Shown here: positions 35,497 through 43,991 of the stretch, one piece after another
Layout: each line of letters begins with the position of its first letter
How positions within the stretch are numbered: position 1 is the first letter of the stretch
Assembly (NCBI RefSeq): GCF_042662685.1
Contig: NZ_JBHSYO010000002.1
Coordinates: 124,001 to 188,000 of the forward strand
Origin: Pseudobowmanella zhangzhouensis
GTDB lineage: Bacteria; Pseudomonadota; Gammaproteobacteria; Enterobacterales; Alteromonadaceae
Direction of reading: 5' to 3'
DNA: 64,000 nt
Program-made: the position numbers and the translations under genes
Notes under the pieces: model-generated
Seen by the model: the letters and a program-made list of their open reading frames with translations, nothing else
The model's database searches: none
Told to the model about the DNA's origin: nothing

Positions 35497-36987
35497 TTAG
35501 CGCAGATTGATCGTCAGGTTAGGACCGGTCGGAATATCGTCTTCAAACCAGCGTGACGTTACGGTTTTGGTTTCTGTGTAGAAACGCACCGCTTGCTTAC
35601 CGTAGGCATGCAGATCGCCATAGAAGGAATTCTTCCAACCAGTGAACGAGAAGAACGGCAGTGGCACAGGAATAGGCACATTGATACCGACCTGACCGAC
35701 TTCTACTTCATGCTGATATTTACGCGCCGCCGCACCGCTGGCAGTAAAGATAGACGTACCGTTACCGTATGGGTTGTTATTTACCAGCGTAATCGCCTCT
35801 TCCAGCGTATCCACGCTCATGCAGCACAATACCGGGCCAAAAATCTCTTCTTTGTAAATGGCCATATCGGTCGTAACATCACTGAATACCGTTGGGCCAA
35901 CCCAGTTACCCGCTTCATAGCCAGGCAGGGTGAAATCCGAGCCGTCCAGCAAACAGGTCGCACCTTCATCTTTGCCTTTTTGAATCAGGCCAAGCACGCG
36001 GGCTTTAGATTGCGGGTTAATTAGCGGACCGAAACCGGCCTGCTCATCGTTCCATAAGCCGGGACGGATCTTGCTGATTTCCTGCGCCAGATCTTCGATC
36101 CACTCTTTGGATTTACCGACAAATACCGCCACAGAAATGGCCATACAACGCTGACCCGCAGCACCCACGCTGGCACCCACCAACTGGTTAATGACCTGGG
36201 CTTTATTGGCGTCCGGCATAATTACCGAGTGGTTCTTGGCGCCGGCAAAACATTGCGCACGTTTCATATGGTCTGTGGCAGTTTTATATATGTACTGGCC
36301 AACCGGTACTGAACCAACAAAAGATACCGCTTTAATATCCGGGTGGGTCAACAGGGTATCGACCTGCTCTTTACCACCATGCACCACCTGTAATACACCT
36401 TTTGGCGCGCCAGCTTGCATGAATAGTTCGGCCAGACGCATCGGCGTCAACGGATCCTGCTCTGATGGCTTAAGGATAAAGGTGTTACCTGCAGCAATTG
36501 CCATCGGGAACATCCACAACGGGATCATCGCCGGGAAGTTGAACGGGGTAATGCCAGTACAGACACCCAGCGGTTGAATATAGCTGTAGCAATCAATGCT
36601 GCGCGCCACGTTCTCGACGGTTTCGCCCATCATTAACGCAGGAATATTCATCGCCTGCTCTACCACTTCGATACCGCGCCACACGTCACCCATGGCGTCG
36701 GCAAAGGTCTTACCGGTTTCCTGACTAAGTAGCTCGGCGATATCTTTTTGGTGTTCTTTTAATAACGCCTGGTAGCGCATCATCACCCGTGCACGCTCTG
36801 GCACGGCCACTTCTCGCCAGGATTTAAACGCTTCTTTAGCGCTGGCAATCGCACGATCCATTTCTTCCGCGGTCGCACAAGGGGCTTTGGCGATGACCGA
36901 ATTATCTACCGGATTGGTCACGTCAATGAATTGGGTTGTTTGCGAAGCGACAAATTCGCCATCGATTAACATTGGAACAATTTGCAT
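35497..36987 (-). CDS. mmsA: Methylmalonate-semialdehyde dehydrogenase (CoA-acylating)
   Basis: A 496-residue aldehyde dehydrogenase that turns methylmalonate semialdehyde into propionyl-CoA. Seen: the NAD-binding FILKPSEQDPLTP, the FVGSVPVGQYIY turn, and the catalytic Cys in GAAGQRCMAISVAVFVG; the AGQRCMA context is characteristic of MmsA. It is the first gene of the minus-strand valine operon. A LiuR-like box lies about 65-80 bp upstream of its ATG. Confidence 0.95.
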   Translation of the reverse strand: MQIVPMLIDGEFVASQTTQFIDVTNPVDNSVIAKAPCATAEEMDRAIASAKEAFKSWREVAVPERARVMMRYQALLKEHQKDIAELLSQETGKTFADAMGDVWRGIEVVEQAMNIPALMMGETVENVARSIDCYSYIQPLGVCTGITPFNFPAMIPLWMFPMAIAAGNTFILKPSEQDPLTPMRLAELFMQAGAPKGVLQVVHGGKEQVDTLLTHPDIKAVSFVGSVPVGQYIYKTATDHMKRAQCFAGAKNHSVIMPDANKAQVINQLVGASVGAAGQRCMAISVAVFVGKSKEWIEDLAQEISKIRPGLWNDEQAGFGPLINPQSKARVLGLIQKGKDEGATCLLDGSDFTLPGYEAGNWVGPTVFSDVTTDMAIYKEEIFGPVLCCMSVDTLEEAITLVNNNPYGNGTSIFTASGAAARKYQHEVEVGQVGINVPIPVPLPFFSFTGWKNSFYGDLHAYGKQAVRFYTETKTVTSRWFEDDIPTGPNLTINLR

Positions 36988-37051
36988 AGGGTACCTTGCT
37001 ACCTGTTAACGGTTTGCTTTGATTGTGACTAACACTAACAAATTTTTTACC

Positions 37052-37067
37052 TTTACGTTAACGTCAA
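37052..37067. promoter_or_regulatory. LiuR-like operator upstream of the valine operon
   Basis: TTTACGTTAACGTCAA is a near-perfect inverted repeat, with one mismatched pair. It closely matches the boxes beside liuR itself (TTTACGTAAACGTAAA at 42350). It sits 65 bp upstream of the mmsA start in the 262 bp gap shared with the response-regulator gene. It is the probable LiuR control point for valine breakdown. Confidence 0.75.
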
Positions 37068-37249
37068 TATGCAAGTTCACCAAGTTGACTGTCAGTTCAA
37101 ATGTACAAATTTATGCTTATACTTGCTGTGGGTTACAATTCATAACCTGTTTCTTATCTGAATACTTTTATTATTCAAGCAATTAGGGTTATGTTTGCGG
37201 GCTTATTAGATTTGCTCTCACATCGTATTAGCTGAGAAAACGCCAACGC

Positions 37250-38872
37250 ATGGACTTTAAACACATTCGATTAGCCATTGTTGAAGACAATGGTGTCGCA
37301 CGCATTAATTTGCGCAATAACCTCATGCATATGGGGTTTGAGCAAATTGGCTGCTATAGCCAGGGGCGCGAGCTTCGCCAGGCCATGCGTGAACGTCATT
37401 TTGACTTGGTGTTGATGGATTACCATTTGGGCATGCATAAAAATGGCGTCGAAGTCATTCAGGAATTGCAACAGGCCGATCTGCTCAAGCCTTCCGTCGC
37501 AGTGATTTTTATCACCTCAGACCGCATGCCGCTGATTTTTGGTCAGATTGTTGATGTACACCCAGATTCGGTGGTGTTGAAACCCTACACTATTCGCAAT
37601 GTTCAGGGTGTTATTAGTAATTGCCTGCTGGCTCGTAAGATGCTTGCCGACGTGTACCGCGCCATGGACATCGAAGATTATGCCACGGCGCTCACTCATC
37701 TGGATGGCGTCGATGCGGAAAACGAAATTCTGCGCCGCGGTGCCATCATTACCAAGCTGCGTGCTCGCCTGCTGCTTAAGCTGCATCGTTACGCTGATGC
37801 CGCGAGTATTTACCGCGAGATCCTGCAAAAAGCCGACAAAGTCATCTGGGCCCGCTGGGGGCTGGTAGTGGCACTTTTTCTCAATGGCGATAAAGACGAA
37901 AGCATGGCTGAACTGGATTCCATGCTGGATACATCACTAACCAAAGACAAAGCGTGTGAATGGCTGGCGCGGATCCATATCAGCAACACCGAATATGACA
38001 AAGCTCAGGAATATCTGGACAGAATTAACGAGTCAGAACTGACGCTTTCCACCGCGCGGTTAAAAGTGCATTTGTATCAAATGCAGGAAAAAATCGATGA
38101 AGCTATCGCCCTGTTGGAGCGTAAGCGCGAGTCGAATCGACACGTTAGGGAACGGTTTTCCGAACTATCCGCCGATTTAGCCAGGGTTTATCTGGCGCGT
38201 GCCGAGTCCGATCCCCTAACGCGCGAAGAATCGCTTAAGCAAGCCAGAACCATCATTGGCGGTACCCGCCGCGCGATGGAAGATGATGTGGATTTATGTA
38301 AAAACTACATCACTGCCCTGTCCTACATCATGGAAGGGGATGAAGTCAGAGCCAACAGCATTTTGAATAACCACGCCATGCTGGAATTTGACAGCGCCAG
38401 CACGGATACCATGTCAGATGCGGTTAAGGCCTGGTTTGCGGTGGGCGAAACCAGCAAAGCGTCGGAGATTCAACAGCAGGTCGAAAACCGCAAAGATAAA
38501 CTGTTGGATGAAAACGAAAAAGCCATGACGCAAATGCGCATCGCGCAAAATGAAATTTCTCTGGGCGATAAAAAATCACGCTCCCTCGAATTCAATAAAC
38601 GCGGTCTCGAAGCCTTTAGCAATGACAAGCTGAGTGAGGCAATTGACTTGTTTTATCAGGCGCACATTCTGTTCCCGGCTGAGCCTGCGTTTTTAATCAA
38701 TCTGTTCGATGCCATGGTCACCCATCAGTGCCCGCAGCATAAACGCGTCAAGACGCTGAAAATCGCCGATGAACTCAAAGGCCAGTCACTATCGGAAACC
38801 AACAAAAACCGCTTTAACGAAATTCGTCAGCGCATGATCCGCGATATGCATATCCATAGCCAGAATACATAG
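37250..38872 (+). CDS. Response regulator with C-terminal TPR repeats
   Basis: 540 residues. A CheY-like receiver (1-125) has acidic residues VEDN and phospho-acceptor Asp57 in LVLMDYHLG, Ser/Thr in FITSDR and Lys in VLKPYT. A long all-helical region follows (about 140-535) made of TPR-like helix pairs, such as YADAASIYREILQKADKVIWARWGL and YDKAQEYLDRINESE. There is no DNA-binding or enzyme domain, so the output is probably protein-protein contact. No histidine kinase adjoins it. The chemoreceptor 196 bp downstream is a possible functional neighbour. Confidence 0.87.
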   Translation: MDFKHIRLAIVEDNGVARINLRNNLMHMGFEQIGCYSQGRELRQAMRERHFDLVLMDYHLGMHKNGVEVIQELQQADLLKPSVAVIFITSDRMPLIFGQIVDVHPDSVVLKPYTIRNVQGVISNCLLARKMLADVYRAMDIEDYATALTHLDGVDAENEILRRGAIITKLRARLLLKLHRYADAASIYREILQKADKVIWARWGLVVALFLNGDKDESMAELDSMLDTSLTKDKACEWLARIHISNTEYDKAQEYLDRINESELTLSTARLKVHLYQMQEKIDEAIALLERKRESNRHVRERFSELSADLARVYLARAESDPLTREESLKQARTIIGGTRRAMEDDVDLCKNYITALSYIMEGDEVRANSILNNHAMLEFDSASTDTMSDAVKAWFAVGETSKASEIQQQVENRKDKLLDENEKAMTQMRIAQNEISLGDKKSRSLEFNKRGLEAFSNDKLSEAIDLFYQAHILFPAEPAFLINLFDAMVTHQCPQHKRVKTLKIADELKGQSLSETNKNRFNEIRQRMIRDMHIHSQNT

Positions 38873-39068
38873 CCCAAACTAGTCAATTCTTGCCCATAAA
38901 TCAGCCACTTCAGCAAATTTGCCTGCTGCATATTGCTCATTATACTCAACAAAGGAATAAAAATTAGCGCATTAAACTTAAACGATTAAATCCAAATTTT
39001 GACCTGACGCGTAAATTCGGTCAAAGGCGCATAATTTTCAACTGATTAGCAGGTATGGGAGCAGGGTA

Positions 39069-40373
39069 ATGTTTCTGAAATGGGGAAAAGCAGAACAGGT
39101 CACATCGGCGCAACAAGATAATCTGCGTCACATGGCCTTGCTGGAAAATGAACTGGACGCGATCAAAGCAAATACCGCATTTATCAGCTTTAAGCCGGAT
39201 GGCACAGTGAAAGATGCTAACGCCCTATTTTTAGACGCCATGAGCTACAGTCTGAAGGAGATTGTTGGCCAGCATCACCGAATATTTTGCGACAAACAAC
39301 TGGCCGCGTCCCAGCAATATCAGGAATTCTGGCGTGATTTGGGCAATGGCCACAGTTTCAGTGGCATATTTACCCGCCGAACCAAACAGGGCAATACGAT
39401 TTTCCTGCAAGCCAGCTACTTTCCGGTAAAAAACGACTCGGGTGTGGTGACTGAAGTGATAAAAATTGCCTCCGATGTCACCGCCACGCAACGGACCCTG
39501 AAAGATAAAGAAGCCGTGCTATACGCGTTGGATAAGTCCTTGGCGACTATCGAATTTTTAACCGATGGCACCATCCTCACCGCCAATCAGAATTTCTTGA
39601 GCGTCGTAGGATATCAGCTTAGCGACATTGTAGGAAAACATCACCGCATGTTCTGTGATGAGGAGTTTTACCGCAAGCATCCCAATTTTTGGTCAGATTT
39701 GGCGGCAGGTAAACATTCAGCGGGTCGCTATAAACGCTTCGATGCGCGCGGCAATGTGTTGTGGTTAGAAGCCACCTATAACCCGATATTTGATGATAAT
39801 GGCAAAGTGTATAAGGTGATTAAATTTGCCTCGGATATCTCCCAGCGCGTCAATACAGCTATGCAGGCGGTGGAATTAGCGGCCGCGACCTCAGAACAAA
39901 CCTCACAGATTACAGGTAACGCCGTGGGCGTGCTCAACGATGCAATTAAAACCTCTCACCAAATCGCTGAACAGGTACAAGCCGCATCGGATATTGGCGC
40001 GAATCTGATGCAACAGTCCAAAAGTATCGATGAAATCGTTACCACCATTCGCGGCATTGCCGATCAAACCAATTTATTGGCACTCAACGCCGCGATAGAA
40101 GCCGCCCGCGCTGGCGAGTCCGGGCGTGGGTTTGCCGTGGTAGCAGATGAAGTACGTAAACTGGCCGGACGCACAGCCGAAGCGACCCAGGAAATCGCCG
40201 CCGTTGTGCAGCAGAATACTGGGCTCATTCATCAAATAGACGCGGAGCTAAGCGGTGTAACTGGTATCGCTTTGCACGGCGAAGACAGCATTCAACATGT
40301 CGCCGATGGCCTGAGCGAAGTGCAACGAGGCGTCAGTCAGTTCGTGGATATGGTGGTTAAGTTAAAACCTTGA
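39069..40373 (+). CDS. Soluble PAS-PAS methyl-accepting chemotaxis protein
   Basis: 434 residues with no transmembrane helix. Two PAS domains (about 25-145 and 147-265) each repeat the pattern D....G..H....D....P.F....FWSDLA/GNGHSFSG..R and end in VIKFASDIS/T. A short MCP signalling domain (about 270-434) has the highly conserved hairpin tip IADQTNLLALNAAIEAARAGE and GRGFAVVADEVRKLA. The signalling part is shorter than in classical receptors, and there is no C-terminal CheR-binding pentapeptide. It is likely a cytoplasmic redox or energy sensor (Aer-like role, inferred). Confidence 0.88.
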   Translation: MFLKWGKAEQVTSAQQDNLRHMALLENELDAIKANTAFISFKPDGTVKDANALFLDAMSYSLKEIVGQHHRIFCDKQLAASQQYQEFWRDLGNGHSFSGIFTRRTKQGNTIFLQASYFPVKNDSGVVTEVIKIASDVTATQRTLKDKEAVLYALDKSLATIEFLTDGTILTANQNFLSVVGYQLSDIVGKHHRMFCDEEFYRKHPNFWSDLAAGKHSAGRYKRFDARGNVLWLEATYNPIFDDNGKVYKVIKFASDISQRVNTAMQAVELAAATSEQTSQITGNAVGVLNDAIKTSHQIAEQVQAASDIGANLMQQSKSIDEIVTTIRGIADQTNLLALNAAIEAARAGESGRGFAVVADEVRKLAGRTAEATQEIAAVVQQNTGLIHQIDAELSGVTGIALHGEDSIQHVADGLSEVQRGVSQFVDMVVKLKP

Positions 40374-40505
40374 TTTTAACCTGAACTGATACTGAATGAG
40401 CTAACTAATTGAATTGACTATTGTTGAAACATTGAAAAACGTGTGCAAGTTTTGTCTAGGACGGGTTCTTATCCACAGCAAAGAAGATTCGAAGGAGTGA
40501 TATCA

Positions 40506-41015
40506 ATGACAAAACTACGGCCTGCCAAATTGGCGTTTTCAACCTTAGTTTGCACCATGATGCTAGCATCGGGTACGGGATGCAGTTCAATGACCATAAA
40601 AGCGGAAGTTAAACCTGGACACTTTAGGTTTGAGAACTTTATGCGCGATAAAGGCCCCAAAAACGAGCGAATGTATGCTTACCTGATGTGTTACAACCAA
40701 CGTCCGACGATGTGGGCACAACCTCGACAATACGAGGAAGGTGAACATCATTTGTGGGTTAAAGTCATCGCCGCGGATGGAGCCGTGATAAACAGTAAGT
40801 CAGAGGCAATCACTGACTTCACTGTACATTTGCCGGAAGGTAAATCTTACATGCTAAATAGGAAAACCTACGAAAATAGCAACAAAATAGATGTATGGAT
40901 TCAGGAAGTGGATACAGGTTTGTTAGTTAGTGATGTAAAAACAATCGAGTTGGATAGGCCAAAGGTTGTTAAATATCAAGCTGAACGAGATATGTGTGAA
41001 TCTAGTACTATTTAA
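40506..41015 (+). CDS. Putative lipoprotein, function unknown
   Basis: 169 residues from the ATG at 40506, which has AAGGAG 9 bp upstream. A signal peptide ends in a lipobox-like SGTGC (Cys23). The rest is a compact mostly-beta domain with several aromatic residues (FENFMRDKG, YLMCYNQRPTMWAQPRQY, HHLWVKVIAADG) and two later cysteines. I recognise no family. The longer upstream frame is rejected because it masks the signal peptide. A strong terminator follows. Confidence 0.72.
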   Translation: MTKLRPAKLAFSTLVCTMMLASGTGCSSMTIKAEVKPGHFRFENFMRDKGPKNERMYAYLMCYNQRPTMWAQPRQYEEGEHHLWVKVIAADGAVINSKSEAITDFTVHLPEGKSYMLNRKTYENSNKIDVWIQEVDTGLLVSDVKTIELDRPKVVKYQAERDMCESSTI

Positions 41016-41023
41016 TTTTTAAT

Positions 41024-41051
41024 AAAAACGCCTCATTTGAGGCGTTTTTTT
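41024..41051. terminator. Bidirectional terminator between lipoprotein and thiolase genes
   Basis: Stem AAAAACGCCTC / GAGGCGTTTTT with a 4-nt loop and long T and A runs lies between the convergent genes. Confidence 0.88.
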
Positions 41052-41072
41052 ATTCAGTTGCAACGAATCAAC

Positions 41073-42254
41073 TTAGAGCATCTCTACCGCAATCGCCGTT
41101 GCTTCGCCGCCACCGATACATAAAGAGGCTACGCCCTTTTTCAAACCACGGTTTTTCAGCGCATGCAGCAATGTCACGATAATACGCGCACCAGAGGCAC
41201 CAATCGGGTGACCTAACGCACAGGCGCCGCCATTGACGTTGACTTTGGCTTCATCCAACTGCAACTGACGAATGGCCAACATGGTCACCATCGCAAAGGC
41301 TTCGTTGATTTCCCACAAATCCACCTCGTCTTTGCTCCAACCAGCTTTATCCAGCAGTTTTTGCATGGCGCCAACCGGGGCCACCGTAAAGTTTTCCGGC
41401 TCAATCGCATGACTGGCATGGGTCACGATTTTTGCCAGCGGGTTCAGGCCCAGTGACTGAGCTTTAGCTGCTGTCATCACCACTAAAGCGGCGCCGCCAT
41501 CAGAAATAGAACTTGAGTTAGCCGCTGTCACAGTACCGTCACGCTTGAACGCCGGGCGCAGCGTTGGAATTTTATCCGGGCGCGCATTTAATGGGTTTTC
41601 ATCTTTGTCTACTGTGACCTCACCTTTACGGCTAGCCACAACCACAGGCGAAATTTCACTGTCAAATGCGCCGGTTTGCTGCGCATTTTGCGCTTTAGAT
41701 AACGAACTTAAGGCAAATTCATCCATCTGTTCACGACTAATGCCTTCCGCGTCGGCAGTATCCTGCGCGAAGCAGCCCATCGCTTTACCATCGTAGGCGT
41801 TTTCCAGACCGTCCAGCATCATATGATCCAGCACCTGACCATGTCCCATACGGTAACCACCGCGGGCTTTAGGTAACAGGTACGGTGCGTTGGACATACT
41901 TTCCATACCGCCAGCTACCACGACCTCCGCGCTTCCCGCCTTGATAAAATCATGCGCCATCATGACCGCTTTCATACCCGAGCCACACACCTTGTTGATG
42001 GTGGTGACACCGGCGCCCAATGGCAATCCGGCATGTAAGGCGGCCTGACGTGCAGGAGACTGGCCTAAGCCGGCTGGTAATACACATCCCATGATCACTT
42101 CATTAACATGCTGCGCATCCAAATCCACCGATTCCAGGCTGGCTTTGATCGCATGGCTACCCAAATCTGTAGTTTTTACATCGGCCAGCGTTCCCATGAA
42201 ACCGCCCATTGGCGTGCGTTTGGCGGCCACAATTACAATATCATTCGCGCTCAT
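41073..42254 (-). CDS. Acetyl-CoA C-acyltransferase (thiolase)
   Basis: About 394 residues from the ATG at 42254, where GAGG lies 6 bp upstream; an upstream extension by 11 codons is possible but has no ribosome-binding site. It carries the acyl-accepting Cys in INKVCGSGMKAV, the His in GHPIGASGARI and the second Cys in SLCIGGGEATA. It makes or splits acetoacetyl-CoA or 3-ketoacyl-CoA. It is divergent from liuR over a region with tandem LiuR-like boxes, so it is probably co-regulated to handle the acetoacetate/acetyl-CoA end of leucine and isoleucine breakdown. Confidence 0.92.
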   Translation of the reverse strand: MSANDIVIVAAKRTPMGGFMGTLADVKTTDLGSHAIKASLESVDLDAQHVNEVIMGCVLPAGLGQSPARQAALHAGLPLGAGVTTINKVCGSGMKAVMMAHDFIKAGSAEVVVAGGMESMSNAPYLLPKARGGYRMGHGQVLDHMMLDGLENAYDGKAMGCFAQDTADAEGISREQMDEFALSSLSKAQNAQQTGAFDSEISPVVVASRKGEVTVDKDENPLNARPDKIPTLRPAFKRDGTVTAANSSSISDGGAALVVMTAAKAQSLGLNPLAKIVTHASHAIEPENFTVAPVGAMQKLLDKAGWSKDEVDLWEINEAFAMVTMLAIRQLQLDEAKVNVNGGACALGHPIGASGARIIVTLLHALKNRGLKKGVASLCIGGGEATAIAVEML

Positions 42255-42332
42255 CTTCATCCTCGAAATGTATACAGCGGTTTCCACCCGAAACAGGGGG
42301 GAATATTGACGACCCGCTGAGGTTACTTTACC

Positions 42333-42365
42333 TTTACGTTAACTTACTCTTTACGTAAACGTAAA
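42333..42365. promoter_or_regulatory. Tandem LiuR-like operator boxes in the thiolase / liuR divergent promoter
   Basis: Two boxes lie side by side with a 1-bp gap: TTTACGTTAACTTACT (42333-42348) and TTTACGTAAACGTAAA (42350-42365), the second an almost perfect inverted repeat. Both share the TTTACGTWAAC core with the site upstream of mmsA at 37052. They overlap the region just before the liuR ATG at 42372, so autorepression and control of the divergent thiolase are likely. Confidence 0.78.
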
Positions 42366-42371
42366 CTAACT

Positions 42372-42764
42372 ATGTCCGAACAGCAAACCTATACCATTGG
42401 TGAACTGGCAAAAGAATTTGACATCACCACGCGTACCATCCGCTTTTACGAGGAGCAGGGCCTGCTCTCTCCGGGGCGCAATGGCCAAACGCGGGTATAT
42501 GACAAAAAGGATCGCGTGCGCCTGAAACTGGTGATGCGGGGTAAACGCCTGGGTTTTTCACTGGCAGAAACCAAAACCTTGTTTGATCTGTACGACAGCA
42601 ACCAGAACTCCGCAGCACAGCTACATGCGATGCTGGACATGACAAAAACCAAGCGAGCCATATTGCAACAGCAACTGGAAGACATTCGTCTGCTGATGAC
42701 TGAGATGGACGAAGTTGAACAACGTTGCCGCGATGAGCTGGCTGAACTCGAGGAATCCAAATGA
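42372..42764 (+). CDS. liuR: MerR-family regulator LiuR
   Basis: 130 residues. The MerR winged helix-turn-helix reads YTIGELAKEFDITTRTIRFYEEQGLLSPGRNGQ-T, with the RVYDKKDRVRLKLVMRGKRLGFSLAETKTLFDLYD helix pair. A coiled-coil dimerisation helix follows (about 85-128). It has no metal-binding cysteine cluster. As the first gene of the liu operon, overlapping liuA by ATGA, it is the branched-chain amino acid catabolism regulator LiuR. Confidence 0.93.
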   Translation: MSEQQTYTIGELAKEFDITTRTIRFYEEQGLLSPGRNGQTRVYDKKDRVRLKLVMRGKRLGFSLAETKTLFDLYDSNQNSAAQLHAMLDMTKTKRAILQQQLEDIRLLMTEMDEVEQRCRDELAELEESK

Positions 42765-43930
42765 ACGCCCCTTACCCTACTCTGAATTTTGGTCTTGGCG
42801 AAGAAATCGATATGCTGCGCGATCACGTGTATGCGTTCGCACAGGCGGAAATCGCGCCACTGGCAGAAAAATCTGATCACGACAACAGCTTCCCCAACGA
42901 ACTGTGGCCAAAGCTGGGCGAAATGGGCCTGCTGGGAGTCACTGTTTCTGAGCAATTCGGTGGTGCCGATATGGGCTATCTGGCTCACGTGATTGCCATG
43001 GAAGAGATCAGCCGCGCATCTGCTGGCATCGGTCTGTCTTACGGCGCCCACTCTAACCTGTGTGTAAACCAGATTTACCGCAACGGTACAGAAGCACAGC
43101 GCGAAAAATACCTGCCTAAGCTGGTCAGCGGCGAGCATATTGGTGCACTGGCCATGAGTGAGCCCAACGCCGGCTCTGACGTGGTGTCGATGAAACTGAC
43201 GGCCCGTAAAGACGGCGATCATTATGTGCTTAACGGCAACAAAATGTGGATCACTAACGGTCCGGATGCCCATGTGTTCGTGATTTACGCAAAAACCAAT
43301 CCACAAGGTGGCAGCAAAGGTATCTCCGCGTTTATCGTTGAACGTGGTACACCCGGTTTCAGTCAGGCGCAGAAGCTGGATAAGCTGGGCATGCGTTCAT
43401 CCAATACCTGTGAACTGGTATTTGAAGACTGCCGCGTACCGGCAGAAAACCTGATGGGTAACGAGGGTGATGGCGTCAAAATTCTGATGAGCGGTCTGGA
43501 TTATGAGCGTCTGGTTTTGTCAGGTGGCCCATTAGGTATCATGCAGGCCTGTATGGATATCGTGGTGCCGTATATCCATGATCGTAAGCAATTTGGTCAG
43601 TCTATCGGTGAATTCCAGCTGGTTCAGGGCAAAGTCGCCGACATGTATACCCAGATGAATGCTGCACGTGCGTATGTTTATGCGGTTGCGCGTAGCTGCG
43701 ATCGCGGCGAAACCACCCGTAAAGATGCCGCCGGCGCCATTTTGTATTCTGCCGAGTTGGCTACCAAACTGGCATTGGATGCCATTCAGTTACTGGGCGG
43801 CAATGGTTACATCAACGAATTCCCAACCGGACGCCTGCTGCGCGATGCCAAACTGTATGAAATCGGTGCCGGCACCTCAGAAATTCGCCGCATGCTGATT
43901 GGCCGCGAGTTATTTAAAGAGTCGGCATAA
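42761..43930 (+). CDS. liuA: Isovaleryl-CoA dehydrogenase
   Basis: A 389-residue FAD acyl-CoA dehydrogenase, second gene of the liu operon. It shows MSEPNAGSDVVSMKL and MWITNGPDAHVFVIYAKTN. The catalytic Glu249 lies in GLDYERLVLSGGPLG, the helix-G position specific to isovaleryl-CoA dehydrogenases, and the later C-terminal position reads GAGTSEIRRMLIGREL, lacking the usual catalytic Glu. This oxidises isovaleryl-CoA to 3-methylcrotonyl-CoA. Confidence 0.95.
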   Translation: MNAPYPTLNFGLGEEIDMLRDHVYAFAQAEIAPLAEKSDHDNSFPNELWPKLGEMGLLGVTVSEQFGGADMGYLAHVIAMEEISRASAGIGLSYGAHSNLCVNQIYRNGTEAQREKYLPKLVSGEHIGALAMSEPNAGSDVVSMKLTARKDGDHYVLNGNKMWITNGPDAHVFVIYAKTNPQGGSKGISAFIVERGTPGFSQAQKLDKLGMRSSNTCELVFEDCRVPAENLMGNEGDGVKILMSGLDYERLVLSGGPLGIMQACMDIVVPYIHDRKQFGQSIGEFQLVQGKVADMYTQMNAARAYVYAVARSCDRGETTRKDAAGAILYSAELATKLALDAIQLLGGNGYINEFPTGRLLRDAKLYEIGAGTSEIRRMLIGRELFKESA

Positions 43931-43991
43931 GTCTGCCATTTGCTATTTGAAGCCGGCTCCCGGGCCGGCTTTGTCAGACCAGGAGCACAGC

